Assembly: GCA_963970005.1 (NCBI GenBank)
Contig: CAXAMN010000026.1
Location: 31,955-95,954, forward strand
Direction of reading: 5' to 3'
DNA length: 64,000 nt
Source: Durusdinium trenchii
Lineage: Eukaryota > Sar > Dinophyceae > Suessiales > Symbiodiniaceae
In this document: in pieces, positions 53,711-64,000 of the stretch
Numbering within the stretch: the stretch's first letter is position 1
Layout: each line of letters begins with the position of its first letter
The notes under the pieces: model-generated
The model's database searches: none
Told to the model about the DNA's origin: nothing
What the model saw: the letters and a program-made list of their open reading frames with translations, nothing else
Made by a program: the position numbers and the translations under genes

Positions 53711-54474
53711 CGGTACTGCACCCGGCCTTAAGAGAGAAAGTTAAGAAGAGGGAGAGGTGAAGATGTGAGATGTAGATGAGAGGTAAAGATGTGAGATGTA
53801 GATGTGAGGATGTGAAGATGAGCAGAGATGTAGATGTGCACTTGTGAATGTAGATGTGAAGATGAGCAGAGATACAGGTGAGAATGTGGATGTGCAGAGG
53901 TGAAGATGTGAAGATGTAGATGAGACGTAGTTCTTCTGCAGATGGTTTTTACGAAGAACCCTTCGCAGACGCTCTCGGGAAAAGTAAGAAGACGCAGAAG
54001 AAGAAGAATAAGACGACAAAAGTAAACATCAGCTATATACTGTATGTATTTAATAGCAAAAAAGGTCCTTTAATATATATATATATGTTTTTTTGCAAAA
54101 CACTTCCAAGGACAAGGATCCTTGCAGTCAGCTCAATGGCCAAAGGGTGATGGGCCTGTGAATTTTGTGCGATTAGGGTTTGCGCAAAGGTGTACGACAG
54201 AGCAAGCAATAAAACCAAACGCTTGCCCGTGAGTCGCACCACTAGGGGCTTGGGTGTTGCCACTTGAGCTCAGCTCAACTGAGACCACAGTGCCGAAAAC
54301 TCATATCCAAGAGATCCAAAGAAAAGCGACGATGTTTGGGCCTCTTTAATCAGGCTCCCCAAACGGGGTGCAAATGCCTTTTGTTCATTTTTTTTTCTCT
54401 TGAACATTCAAGTTGACATAGTAGGCAAGATATGGTGAAGTTGGAATGATGGTCACTGGAACCTCGCGCTCTTC
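53711..54474. other. Stretch without a clear gene
   Basis: GATGTGAGATGTAGATGAGA-type purine repeats at 53745-53930 and a TA microsatellite at about 54073-54085. Confidence 0.55.
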
Positions 54475-54593
54475 AGCATGAACATGTTTGACCAGGAAGA
54501 GGTCACAATTTTTCTGAACGCAATGCTGGTTGAAGAGTACACTCGCAAGTGCATCACTTCACAGTACACACTCTGGGCGACACTCAACCCAGA
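54475..54593 (+). CDS. Exon of unknown gene
   Basis: After an acceptor TTCAG the frame reads MNMFDQEEVTIFLNAMLVEE and YTRKCITSQYTLWATLNPE, ending at a donor GAG|GTAATT. The composition is coding-like and both splice signals are good. Family not recognised. Confidence 0.45.
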
Positions 54594-55192
54594 GGTAATT
54601 TACCTTGAGTTGAATGAACTGAAAGGGAACGAACAGAAAGACCCTTGTGTTCCCTCATGTCTGCTCTAAACTTGATACTGTAATTGAAACTTGAATTGGC
54701 AGCTGAACTTCAGCAAGGCAGCAAGGTCATTCCTTTGCACAATGGCTTGGGTCATAGGCCATTAACGTGCAGGGACACACGTGACAGTGTACATTCTGAA
54801 GAGAACTGCGTCATGCATGCGAATGGCTTCGCCTGCCTTCCTTCTGGTGACACGAGACAATCAGCAAAAGTACAAGCAAACGGAGAACAATAACAACGTT
54901 TCGCTCTGATTCATATCGCAAATCGGAGAACATCTTCGTTTTTTGTACGTATGCGCCCAGCAAGCTTACCTTCCGCGTGTGCTGGGCTCACGCCAGCTAC
55001 ACCAGACGTTATGACTCACCCCGGCACATCTAGAAGTGCCTTAAATAAAAGTGATTGCCAGGCATGAGTTGGTGTATTCATCCTGCTGGCAATGCCGCTC
55101 AGACAGCTGACAAGAGCTGACAAGTCTCACATTGGCAATGATCATTAATCCGCAAAGCGGGAGGTGATGAGACCTATGCTTTTGTTGTGTAG

Positions 55193-55328
55193 GAAAGCGG
55201 ATGCGTGTTGTGGAAGGTGCAACTTTTCTCTCTGGCCTGGGAAGGACCAACGCTGCTTGTGCTGACAGAGGCTGACGTGAAACATCCATGGGCCGCATCG
55301 CTGGAATTCCTTCGGAACCAGAAGAAGT
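55193..55328 (+). CDS. Exon of unknown gene
   Basis: After TTGTGTAG the frame reads ESGCVLWKVQLFSLAWEGPT and LLVLTEADVKHPWAASLEFL, then RNQK, ending at a strong donor AA|GTGAGT. It may belong to the same gene as the exon at 54475. Family not recognised. Confidence 0.5.
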
Positions 55329-55948
55329 GAGTGTGCTGGACGGCAAAGCTTGCTTTGCATTGGGCCTTGAGGGCTTGCCAGTTGTGAATACAATTCAAGC
55401 CGTTTTTTTGATGTTTCTTGATCACGTGGGCGCACAGTGTGCAGTGAGTATATGGCGCATATATAGCATGTTTAATTACTCAACCAGGGTGCAGTTCCAA
55501 GGTTTAGTGTTTCAGCCTTTCGATATATGCACAGGCGGGAATCGTGATAAAAGTCAAGACACGAAGAACGGGCATGGTTAAGTATCCAATCAAGCCTTGC
55601 TTTGCTTAGTCCAAGTTAAGTTACGCGTAATCTTGTGCCGGCTTAGCCCAGGCGCCAGCGATGTGCTCAGCAGGCATGGGTCAGCTGGCCAGTCGTTTTT
55701 TGTACACACTCAATGAGTTGACTGAAACCGCTTGGAGTCTGGAATTCTGTTTGATTTTTTGTTTTTTCATTTGTCCTGAGCCACACGAGGCTCGTGGAGG
55801 ACGAGCCAAATGTAGCAGCGGTGTCGGGAACCAATCAAATGCAGTTGTCATTGCTGAAGGCGCTCCAGTTTCCTGCATTCGTGTCCACATGTCATTCCGC
55901 AGTGCTTTAGACCAAGCAGCGCTTGGTGCAGCAGTGAAGTAGCGGACC

Positions 55949-56140
55949 ATGAGGCGTTGCCGCATTTGTTCTTTTTTAGCGCTTAGCGTATGCTTGAGCT
56001 GGAAGAACTGCTTCATGAACCTTCGTCGCGAGATGCTGAGTGTGGTATGTGCACTGAGTTGGACGTCGCCGGCGCTTGCAAATAGCATTATCAAGCAGAT
56101 GGCAGGCGAATCCAGGAAACTGTCAGATGCTCCTTGCTTC
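55949..56140 (+). CDS. Possible targeting exon of thioredoxin-like gene
   Basis: The frame from ATG 55949 contains NLRREMLSVVCALSWTSPALA: paired Arg, a hydrophobic stretch and an Ala-x-Ala-like cleavage site, as in thylakoid-lumen signals. It lies upstream on the same strand as the HCF164-like exons, which suits a plastid protein. A 153-codon - strand frame covers the same DNA, so this stays tentative. Confidence 0.3.
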
Positions 56141-56323
56141 AAGAAAGTTGGACTGTGATCTTCCTGACCTTACTTCTTTCAAGTATATGGGGTGGAGCCC
56201 GCTGTTTGTTTGTTCTTTTTCATTTTTTTAACAGATGTTAACAGGTTCATACCCATATCCCATATCAGTATTATTTTTTGGATTTTTTGGGTGTGTCGAT
56301 TGCCATTTATTTGAGTTCAATAG

Positions 56324-56517
56324 ATTGGCTGCCCAAGGCCCTCAAATCAGGAAAGCCACTTGTTGTGGACTTTGCTGCAGATTGGTGCCCTGATTGCCAA
56401 CAAATGGCGCCTGTTCTTCTGGAGCTCAAGCAACAACTGGGTAGGGATGTGGAATTTGTCACATTGGATGTATCATATGCAGCGCCAGGACAAAGGGCAC
56501 AAAAAGGAAGTGAAACG
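56324..56517 (+). CDS. HCF164/TxlA-like thioredoxin, active-site exon
   Basis: This is the first half of a thioredoxin fold: WLPKALKSGKPLVVDFAADW, then the redox motif CPDC, then QQMAPVLLELKQQLGRDVEF and VTLD. The spacing matches thylakoid thioredoxin-like proteins (HCF164 in plants, TxlA in cyanobacteria), which pass reducing power across the thylakoid membrane for cytochrome b6f assembly. The acceptor is CAATAG ending at 56323. The donor is probably GTAAGA at 56518, or GTATCA near 56471 if the last 15 or so residues are intronic. The second half is at 57340-57630. Confidence 0.85.
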
Positions 56518-57339
56518 GTAAGAAGTCACACTGCATAAAGTCGTAGCCCCCTTTGTATATATATATATATATAACATCCCCGATGGAATAACGCCTATAA
56601 AATGGACGTACTCGAGTACCAAAACCCCATGTCATTTTATAGGGAGGGCTTGCTATAAAATGATGTGTCGACCTGGTAGCTTGTGGCCAGAATCATGTGG
56701 GCCGCACATAGATAGAGGTCTGGATGTTTTGACATTAGATTTTATAGGAGTGAGGTGGTATGAGCCCCGATTGTATAGCAGACCAAGCCTTACAATGATT
56801 AGAAGTTGGTTCTTGATCTTATATGAAGAGAGTTGTGGACAAGAAAGCTGAGATTTCATTTTATTGTGGCAGATGTTGGAAGTCAGTTGCGTGCAGAATA
56901 TGTTGGTTTTTTGACGACAATCAAGCGGATTGCTTTGGACATCAGAACAATCAGACGAACGCACAGGGGAAAAAACCTGCTCATCGCTGATGCTGTCAGA
57001 TTTTGCAAACCAAATCCCTATAAATTCACGTCTCAGCCCAGTTGAACCCAAACAACCCACTATAAAATCAATTCCGACCTGGGCAAAATAAAGTTAAAAC
57101 TACCTCAAACCTAGATCATATTTTACGTCTTCCTTCTGCTTTCGGGCACCTTAGATGTTGAGACTTGATTTTATAGAGATTTACTGAGTCATGTCGAGTC
57201 TTCATTTTATAGTGGAGAGATTGCTTGCTGGATGTTGGGGCAGGCGATTTATGGCTATAAAATCGCGCTCCCCAGACCTACCGGTAATTCCAAGGGGGAT
57301 TATATTATAACTAAGAGTTGTGTTAAGAAAACAGTGACG
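56518..57339 (+). other. Intron of HCF164-like gene with CTATAAAAT motifs
   Basis: About 0.8 kb without thioredoxin sequence. A TA microsatellite lies at 56557-56573. The 9-mer CTATAAAAT or its complement occurs eight times between 56595 and 57263, in both orientations. The acceptor is not fixed; the coding frame is clear only from about 57390. Confidence 0.6.
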
Positions 57340-57630
57340 CAACGACCGAACACCTTTGAACTTAAGTTTAAAGAGTCTTTAGTGGGCACAGATTGGACAG
57401 GATCTACACTCCCCCGAAGTCTTGAGAATGACTTGTGGGCAAAGAGGTTTGGAGTGGATGGCCTGCCGCATGTAGCATTCATCGACTCGCAGCACCGTGT
57501 GCAAACTGCGCTAGTTGGAGACGTACCTCCAAATGTTGTTCGCGCTGATGTTGAGGCGCTGATTAAAGGAGGCGAACTACCATTTATTATGTATGATGCG
57601 TTTCAAGGGCAGAACAATATTCTGCAATAA
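57340..57630 (+). CDS. HCF164/TxlA-like thioredoxin, C-terminal exon
   Basis: Second half of the thioredoxin fold: NDLWAKRFGVDGLPHVAFID with the cis-Pro of GLPH, then VGDVPPNVVRADVEALIKGG and ELPFIMYDAFQGQNN, stop TAA at 57628-57630. The GDVP...DVEAL...LPF tail after the cis-Pro strand is what distinguishes the HCF164/TxlA group from ordinary thioredoxins. It is in the same overall frame as the active-site exon. The exact 5' end is unknown; the start given is a conservative guess within a frame open from 57232. Confidence 0.85.
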   Translation, partial: QRPNTFELKFKESLVGTDWTGSTLPRSLENDLWAKRFGVDGLPHVAFIDSQHRVQTALVGDVPPNVVRADVEALIKGGELPFIMYDAFQGQNNILQ

Positions 57631-58607
57631 GCGAACTCAACAGCTGTGTCCACTGCACTTGTGAAGACAAAGAACTGGCTTTGGAGAAGGGCAAAGGGGT
57701 GCAAAAGCGGCTGGCTAAAAGTATCAGTCGAGCTTGGGCAAGGATATCTCGCAGGCCCAAGGGCAGAAAACTGTGGCAGCGCCCATGGGTTGGTTGACTG
57801 AATATTGTATATGATATGTTATACAGGAGTTCTACAAAGCATACTCAGCTTGTACAGTGTATTATCAAAATCACATTCTCCTTTGTTGCTCCTGGCGTGA
57901 CAAGGTTTGGCGGTCCTCAACTATCTCAGACTGTTGTCGATGGCCTGAGCTGTTGGGGACCTCAACGCATCTCAGGATTTCCAAGGGACTTGTGATACAG
58001 TTTGCTTCTAGGTGACAGTCCCGAGGCTGCTTTGGAGAGGTGTGGGCCCAAGAATGCAAGTTAAAGTTCAAATTCTGGCCTAATATTGCCAGGATTGATT
58101 AATCTCATTCTGAACACTTGTTGACGTTTGAGAGGCTCGCTGTTCTGGCAGAGGTTTGGTACCTAGACTAGATTGGCCAGTGTTACATAGTCAAGCAGCA
58201 TATTGGCACATCTCTAGCGTATGTATGCCAAATTTGCCAAATAGCATGGTGTCGCACAATGTCTCACCACTATTTTTTCTTTCTAGATGACGCGCCTGTT
58301 TGCGTTCGTAGATCTCGTCCAGTACCGTCATTGAGATGTAGTAGTGAATCCTGTTTGCTTACAGCAGGATAGGTCAGGTATGGTGGGGTGCATGACGGCA
58401 AGGCTTCTCCACAACCAAGCCCACAAATGTTGGAACCATTCAAGGCAGGGTACTTGGCGCCTGAAACTCGCAAGAAAGTGCTTCCTGTCATGTCATGAAG
58501 GCACTTCGGGTGCTAAGCTTTTGATTGCAAGAACTCACATGAATTCTGGTTGTCCTTATCATTTTGTGCAGTTCTTTTTTTTGCTTTACGTTCAACTGAA
58601 CCTGGAA
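57631..58607. other. Stretch without a clear gene
   Basis: Probable 3' flank of the thioredoxin-like gene. An unsupported 99-codon frame occurs at 58344-58643. Confidence 0.5.
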
Positions 58608-58704
58608 AGTCTTCGGATTTGTGCCCAGTCCAGGCCCAGATGATCCTGCCTGCTGAGTTTGGCGACGTAGGCAGGTTGCAGATCACCATCAAGAATCAAG
58701 AGTA
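58608..58704 (+). CDS. Terminal exon of unknown gene (tentative)
   Basis: The frame reads SSDLCPVQAQMILPAEFGDV then GRLQITIKNQE before TAA at 58702-58704. The DNA is clearly more GC-rich and codon-like than its surroundings. Family not recognised. Confidence 0.4.
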
Positions 58705-58854
58705 ATATCTTGCATATATACATATATACAGTATATAATTGGTCACCCCCTCCCCAGATCTACCTTTTCCTGCTTTTCAGCTTTTCTACCTTTTCTTGCA
58801 TTCCTCCATTTCAGCTCTTCCGCTTTTCATACTTCTCAGCTCTTCTCCCCTGTG

Positions 58855-60540
58855 TGGAATAGAATTTTGCATTATTTTGACACGATCTTAAGAAGGGCGT
58901 TAAAAAGAAATCAACTAAAGAGCTTAAAGCGAAATCAACAGGTTGCAAAAGGAATTAAGGGGATAGCAACAACATAAACAAAAGGAATTCAATAGGCAAT
59001 CGATAATATCAACAAGGAATGATAAAGAACAATGAAAAGTGTAGACGTGATTGCAGGTGATGTCTTTATTAAAGCCAAACAGGGCACGGTGTAACGTTAT
59101 ATTTTGAAAGTTCTCTAGTGTAATGGGCAACCCCCTTGTGGAAGATAATTTTGCAATAGTTTGATAGCACTTAGTAAGGGCTTAAATAAAACAGTAACAA
59201 AGAACTTAAAAGGTAAGCAGCAAAAATCAAAACGATTTCAAAGGGAGTCGACAAGAACCAACAGGAATTCCATAGGTAGTCCAAAAAATAACAAGGAGTT
59301 TCCAGGAAGAGAATTCACAAGTAAAAGTAATGAACAATGAAACGCATAGACATCATTGCAGGGGAGGTTTTCTTCCAATCGTCGTACACGAGCAAAGTGC
59401 AAACAATATTTGAGAGGGTGATATCATTGAACAATGAGACACACGTAGACTTTAATCCAGGGGGTTGGTATTAAAGCGAAGGTTTTCGTATTTAATATTT
59501 CTAGTGTACTGGGCTAACCTCTTTGTGGAATATACACTATGAGCTAATGAGTTAGGGCTTTCACAGCACATCGAAATGGACAACTCCTATCCCGTGAGGG
59601 AAAAGCTGTTTCGACCGTTGTGCGGCTAGCTAACTCCTGTCTCATCATGAGATAGGACTTAGCCTGTACTTGGATAGGTGTTTCTAATTGTTTCTAATCA
59701 CTTCAGGGTGTCCTCGCACAAGTTTGTGATGCGTTAGTCTTTTAAATATCTGACGCCACAATAATTACTGTATGTTGAACACCAATTTTCCGGACATCGA
59801 GCATCCGGATGCAAAAATGTTGCTGGCATGACCAAACGGAAGGGAAGAGGCGGACATCGTTGGCATGCTGAACCGAAGCGTTCCAAATATGTTCAGTTTG
59901 CCGTTCTCTCAAACCTGATGAGTTGGGAGTTCGTTCGGTGGTGGCCTGCTTACCTCCTATCTCGTTTCCTTTTGACGAGTGTATCTTCCAAAATACCTTA
60001 GTTTTAAGTTTATGTGTTAGGAGGGAGCAAGTCCCAACCCATTTTCCCCTAATATATATATATATATATGTTTTGACTTTTCATTGTTTGATAAGAGATG
60101 CACCCCCGAAAAGTACCATGGACCCGGGTCGAATGGGACCCTGAAAGATTGTGGTTTTCAGGGTCCATGTTAGTTTTCCACAGGGTAGTTAGTAGTAAGG
60201 GCATTGAAAGAACTTGATTAAGCAATTTCAAAGAATCAAGAGGAAAGGAATTCAATAGGTAATCAATAGAAACAAAAGGGATCAGGAGTTTAAGAAAGGT
60301 AGTTCACAAATAAAACTAAAGAAACATGAAAAGGGTAGACGTGATTGCAGAGGATGTTATTATTGAAGCTAAACAGGGCAGACACTATTGTAGGGGGTTA
60401 TATTTTTTCAAGATTTCTAGTGTACTGGGCTAACCCAAGCTGATTAAGTAGCTTAAAGGCAAACCAAAAGGAATCAGAAGGAACAACATAATGTAAACGG
60501 ACATCTTTTGAATTCAAAAGGGTTTGCGATAAAGACCTGC
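58855..60540 (+). repeat. Degenerate AT-rich repeat array, about 300-bp units
   Basis: Recurring landmarks: AAAGGAATTCAATAGG, AACAATGAAAAGTGTAGACG, GTGATTGCAGG.GATG, TTAAAGCCAAACAGGGC and TTTCTAGTGTACTGGGCTAAC followed by CTTTGTGGAATA. Copies can be followed near 58900-59130, 59160-59520 and 60230-60440, each strongly diverged. A non-repeat block (59560-60170) interrupts the array. Confidence 0.75.
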
Positions 60541-61004
60541 GTTTTTAGTTCTAAATACACAAAAAAATACTTACTCCGTCGTGCTAACACCATACTACTT
60601 CTTTAGCATTTTTAACCAAGAACAAGACAACCAAAAACCAAGACACCAAAGATTTTTTCGAGACGTTTGGTTTCAGGACTATTCTTTTCGTTTTTTTTTG
60701 GTACTTCCTTTATTTATTAGTTTTGAATTAAACGACATAATCAACAAAAGCATATTTTTGCAAACTTGAGACTAAGAACAAATACGCAAAAACAAAAGAA
60801 AAAACACGAAAACAAGCCCTTAAACCACACTTTTCGGAAAATCATTGTGTTGTTTGTTTTTTGTTTTTGCCCAGCAATGCTTAAAATAGAAGGTTTAAAT
60901 AGTTTTTTAGTATATATGTTGCAAACAATCATCAAACACAGCAGGTTTTGGCATTTTTCCCCAAACAGTTTACTGTTGGGGTTCTATCTTAGGAAAAAAG
61001 AGCT
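60541..61004. other. AT-rich stretch without a clear gene
   Basis: A/T-rich with many homopolymer runs. No gene seen. Confidence 0.5.
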
Positions 61005-61275
61005 GGCCACACTCACTGGCCGCGCCCTTGAACTCTGTGGCTGGGCTCTGTGGCTGGGCTCTGTGTCCAGGCCTTGTCCTCCTCTTGTCCTCTGTGGCTG
61101 GGCTCAGTTCTGTGTCAGGGCCTTGTCCTCCTCTTGTCCTTGTGGCTGGGCTCTGTGTCCAGGCCTTGTCCTCCTCTTGTCCTCTGTGGCTGGGCTCTGT
61201 GGCTGGGCCTTCTTGTCCTCCTCTTGTCCTTGTCTTGGCCGCGCACCCGAACTCTGTGCTGGTCTCTGTGGCCCG
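61005..61275 (+). repeat. CTGTGGCTGGGCTCTG minisatellite
   Basis: Units of CTGTGGCTGGGCTCTGTGTC and CAGGCCTTGTCCTCCTCTTG repeated four to five times with variable spacing. Open frames across it are artefacts. Confidence 0.88.
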
Positions 61276-62465
61276 GCTTACTGGAGAGGAGTGTGGCCGA
61301 ACAAGTAGCGATGTCAATGCCGACAAAAAGTCATTGATGAAGCAGTTTGCTCTTGGGGTGAAGGTAGGGCGTACCAAGAAATCGATTTTTGATTAATATT
61401 GGTCTAAGCGAACCGTTTTGAAGCTGTTTGGGGTCTCTGCTTGTATAGTTTAACATGCATTGGTAATGGCCAGCTAGTGAGGGTCTATTCAAAAAAATAT
61501 ATATATATACTCGTTTGCTGTGATCCACTTGTTTCATTTGATCCACAAACGGACAGCTGCAGTGTAGCTTTGCAGTTTATTGACGAGCTGTGTGCAAGAG
61601 AAGCAGTATATTTATACACATATGCAGGTCCCGACGCCTTCTTCCCATCGCTCCTCTTGACACAGCAAGGTGGGCCGAGAAGAACAACTGATCGGACAGT
61701 CGTTTCTACTTCCAGCCCTTTCCTCCATTTCTTAGAGATGAGACGGAATAGTAAGCCAGTGATCATTCAGGTGCATCTTCGGAGCTGAATAAGTACCTTG
61801 TGGAGTGCGGTCCCAATATGACGGGGGCAAATGTAGCATCAACCCGCTGAGCCACTGTCAAAGCCTATGGCCTATGGCGGTGCACGAATACTGCACTAAG
61901 TAAGGGAACACGCATACCAAAGTTATCCAAAGTTTGCGACGCAATGTGGCCATTTTGCAATCGCAGCTTTTTTGGTGCTTGTGCACGAGAGCAATAAACT
62001 CACTATTCAATGACCCTGTCACAAACTGTCACATTATTCGGCCACCATGAGGCCTGTACAAGTAACCTTCCAATCCTTGAGTTGGAGAAGTCAGTGTCCT
62101 GACCCCCTTATATACTGTAGAAGTATGCGCTGTACATATGCAATTTTTTCTTTTTGTTCTATGCTAGAACCTAGCGTCTGCCTTGTGGATGTGAAGGATT
62201 GGTAGTGGACACACTAACTCCCCTCTATTTTTTGAATCAAGAAGGTGGACTCCCAGCGTTGTTCTTCCCTGCAGGGAGGGGGGTCGGAATGGAGTCAGCC
62301 GCTGCCTTTGAGAAGGGAATAGAAGGGAGACCTCCCTGGAATGTGTCAGGTTGACACGCAATCAATCCTGCAGGATCGACTGCTTCTTTCAATCAGGATC
62401 AGATCTCATAGGGAGCGAAAATAACTATATACAGTATCAGTATCCAATCAAAAAGTAATTGTCTA
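61276..62465. other. Stretch without a clear gene
   Basis: Includes a short frame at 61441-61788 with no recognised domain. Otherwise nothing seen. Confidence 0.5.
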
Positions 62466-62540
62466 ATCAGTGGTCCCCTGGTCGTTTGGTGCCCTGGTCC
62501 TTGGTTCCCTTGGTCCTTTGGTCCTGAGGCGCCTTGGTCC
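62466..62540 (+). repeat. GGTCC-rich minisatellite, block 1
   Basis: Runs of TGGTCCCCTGGTCGTTTGG and TTGGTCCTTTGGTCC units. Confidence 0.85.
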
Positions 62541-62927
62541 TTCACATCATTCACCAGATTTTGAAAAAAACCGTTCATTGTCCTCTCATGTAAGGGTGAT
62601 GTGTTTCTTTTATGTGTCAACGTGGCTTCCATTGACAGGCATTCGTGGAACCAACCCAATAGGCATAGCGCTCGCTAAAAAAGGACAACGCCTTGCCTGT
62701 ACACGCCGACAACGATTCGCGTGTACGCGCGCATTTTAGAAGCCTTGGAGGCCTTCACCATCATGGCTGCACACCACACTCCAACTGAGTGTGGGCTAAT
62801 TGAGGGTCAAATAATTGTGGACAGCCCTTATTGTGGGCCATCTAGATCAAAAGAAAAGATCAAAATCATTGGATCAATTATGTAAAAACTAAGAACAGGA
62901 TCAAACAAAAATAGTCCTGAGTAGGTC

Positions 62928-63055
62928 CCCTGGTCCATTGGTCCCCTGGTCCTTTGGTCCACTGGTCCTGTACTCCTTTCATCTGCTGGTCCTTTGGTGC
63001 CCTAGCCTTTGGTCCGCTGGTCACTTTCCTGGTCCTTGTCCATGCCTCGTGGTCC
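62928..63055 (+). repeat. GGTCC-rich minisatellite, block 2
   Basis: GGTCCCCTGGTCCATTGGTC and CTTTGGTCCACTGGTCC units, the same family and strand as block 1. Confidence 0.85.
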
Positions 63056-63809
63056 ATTGGCTTTTCATCAGGCAATGGGGTGTGTAGTTTTCGATGGTAA
63101 ACTATTTTGTGGTGCCTTTTGAGTCTGATGACTTTTGATGTTTGGTTCGCTCTGCGGGGGAGGCGGTGCGCCCTCCCCCCAACCTGCCTCAAGCGCCACA
63201 AACTTTGCACTACTTTTGCCAATGCGCTGGCCCTGCCGCGACAGATATTCTAAAGGTCACCCAGGCGCCCATCGCTCACGCAAAATACTCGCCAAAGTAA
63301 TTAAAATGTTGTGTGGCAAGCGGTTGCAGCATCCTTTCATTGTCTGGTGGATGAGCCCCTCCTTGATGGGGCAATAGGATGTGTAGTCGTCGACGATGAT
63401 GTATTTTGTGGTGCCTTCAGCGTGCAACAACAACAACACTAGACGACGAGTGGCCCGAAAGCATTTTTCATCACGTAGGAAGTCAGAGTTTGAGTTATCT
63501 GTTAAGTGTTCAGTGTGAAGTGTTAAGTCGAGTGAGTTGAGGCAGTGTGTGGGTCTCTGTGTGTGTATCTATGTCTGTGTGTGTATGAGGTGTGTCCGAG
63601 TAAGTTGAGGCAGTGCGTGGGTCTCTGTGTGTGATGTGTGTGTATGAGTCCCTGTCTGTGTGTGTCTGCTGCTGGTGAAGGTCTTCACTGTAGATATAGT
63701 GAAGGAAGTAGCTCGCAGGCCTCCCAAACCCCCCACCGGCGGCCAAGCGGTGAGAGCATTTGAGCTGCTGGTAAAAGGAAATAGTAAAGCACACAGCTCT
63801 TCTCTTCGC
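63056..63809. other. Stretch without a clear gene
   Basis: GTGTGT-rich sequence at 63545-63670, in which GAGTTGAGGCAGTGTGTGGG / AAGTTGAGGCAGTGCGTGGG is duplicated about 64 bp apart. No gene seen. Confidence 0.5.
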
Positions 63810-64000
63810 TACTCCAGTTGCACTACAGAGTCGCCAGGTCTCATCTTCCAGCTCCCCAGCTACTCCGCGTCCTAGAGTTCCACTTCTCGTCTTCCAGCTC
63901 CCCAGATACTGAGTGTGCTAAGGTTGTACTACAGATCCCCAGATACTCCGCGTACTAAAGTTGTACTACCAAGTCGCCAGTTCTCATCTTCCAGCTCCCC
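63810..64000 (+). repeat. 60-bp satellite, second array (runs off the window)
   Basis: Units with GTCGCCAGTTCTCATCTTCC, AGCTCCCCAGATACT and CCGCGTACTAAAGTTGTACT, the same family as 52681-53240. The first units are more diverged and partly deleted. Confidence 0.92.

Noticed and set aside
53112-53760. Overlapping frames of up to 180 codons on both strands
   Set aside because: Artefacts of the 73-bp GC-rich satellite, in which stop codons are rare in every frame.
1-64000. Search for dinoflagellate spliced-leader relics (CCGTAGCCATTTTGGCTC)
   Set aside because: No convincing match was seen by eye, so no gene here can be called a spliced-leader retrogene.

Overview
The window looks like nuclear DNA of a dinoflagellate, most likely a Symbiodiniaceae-type alga. 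The evidence: genes are split into very small exons; introns use GT, GC or GA donors while nearly all acceptors read AG|G; there are dinoflagellate-style Copia and LINE polyproteins, very abundant short tandem repeats, and a decayed eukaryotic 18S rRNA copy. Every gene I can read with confidence is on the + strand, as in one-directional dinoflagellate gene clusters. No spliced-leader sequence, tRNA or prokaryotic operon was seen.

Layout. (1) 2.25-17.65 kb: a gene for an M28 zinc aminopeptidase, rebuilt here from about 15 exons of 11-150 nt, one of them 19 nt, with one intron of about 9.2 kb full of repeats. All expected metal and catalytic residues are present in order. Several splice junctions lie in short direct repeats, the mark of introner-like intron gain. 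(2) 17.7-27.4 kb: mostly noncoding, with exon-like fragments at 18.0 and 20.4-21.4 kb (unknown gene, one frame conflict) and a minisatellite at 23.9 kb. (3) 27.38-28.16 kb: a truncated 18S rRNA pseudogene directly upstream of a two-exon gene end whose intron is bounded by a 6-bp repeat. (4) 32.8-42.4 kb: a full-length Ty1/Copia LTR retrotransposon (LTRs, PBS, gag, protease, integrase, RT-RNase H, polypurine tract). Several frame breaks interrupt it, and a 1.25-kb minisatellite-filled element sits in its protease region. (5) 46.2-47.66 kb: a decayed LINE reverse transcriptase fragment with an earlier copy's 3' end just upstream. (6) 48.44-51.66 kb: a 3.2-kb element with 40-bp terminal inverted repeats, 3-bp target duplication, palindromic ends, subterminal repeats and an unrecognised 237-aa ORF. 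This is the best candidate for an undescribed system. (7) 51.9-53.7 kb: three tandem-repeat families, one of which returns at the window end. (8) 54.4-58.7 kb: exons of unknown genes and a two-part gene for an HCF164/TxlA-like thylakoid thioredoxin, whose intron carries eight copies of one 9-mer. (9) 58.8-64.0 kb: degenerate AT-rich repeats and minisatellites.

The genes do not form a pathway. The peptidase and the plastid redox protein are ordinary host genes embedded in a repeat- and transposon-rich region. Exon boundaries were set by reading frame, family motifs and splice signals and need transcript confirmation.
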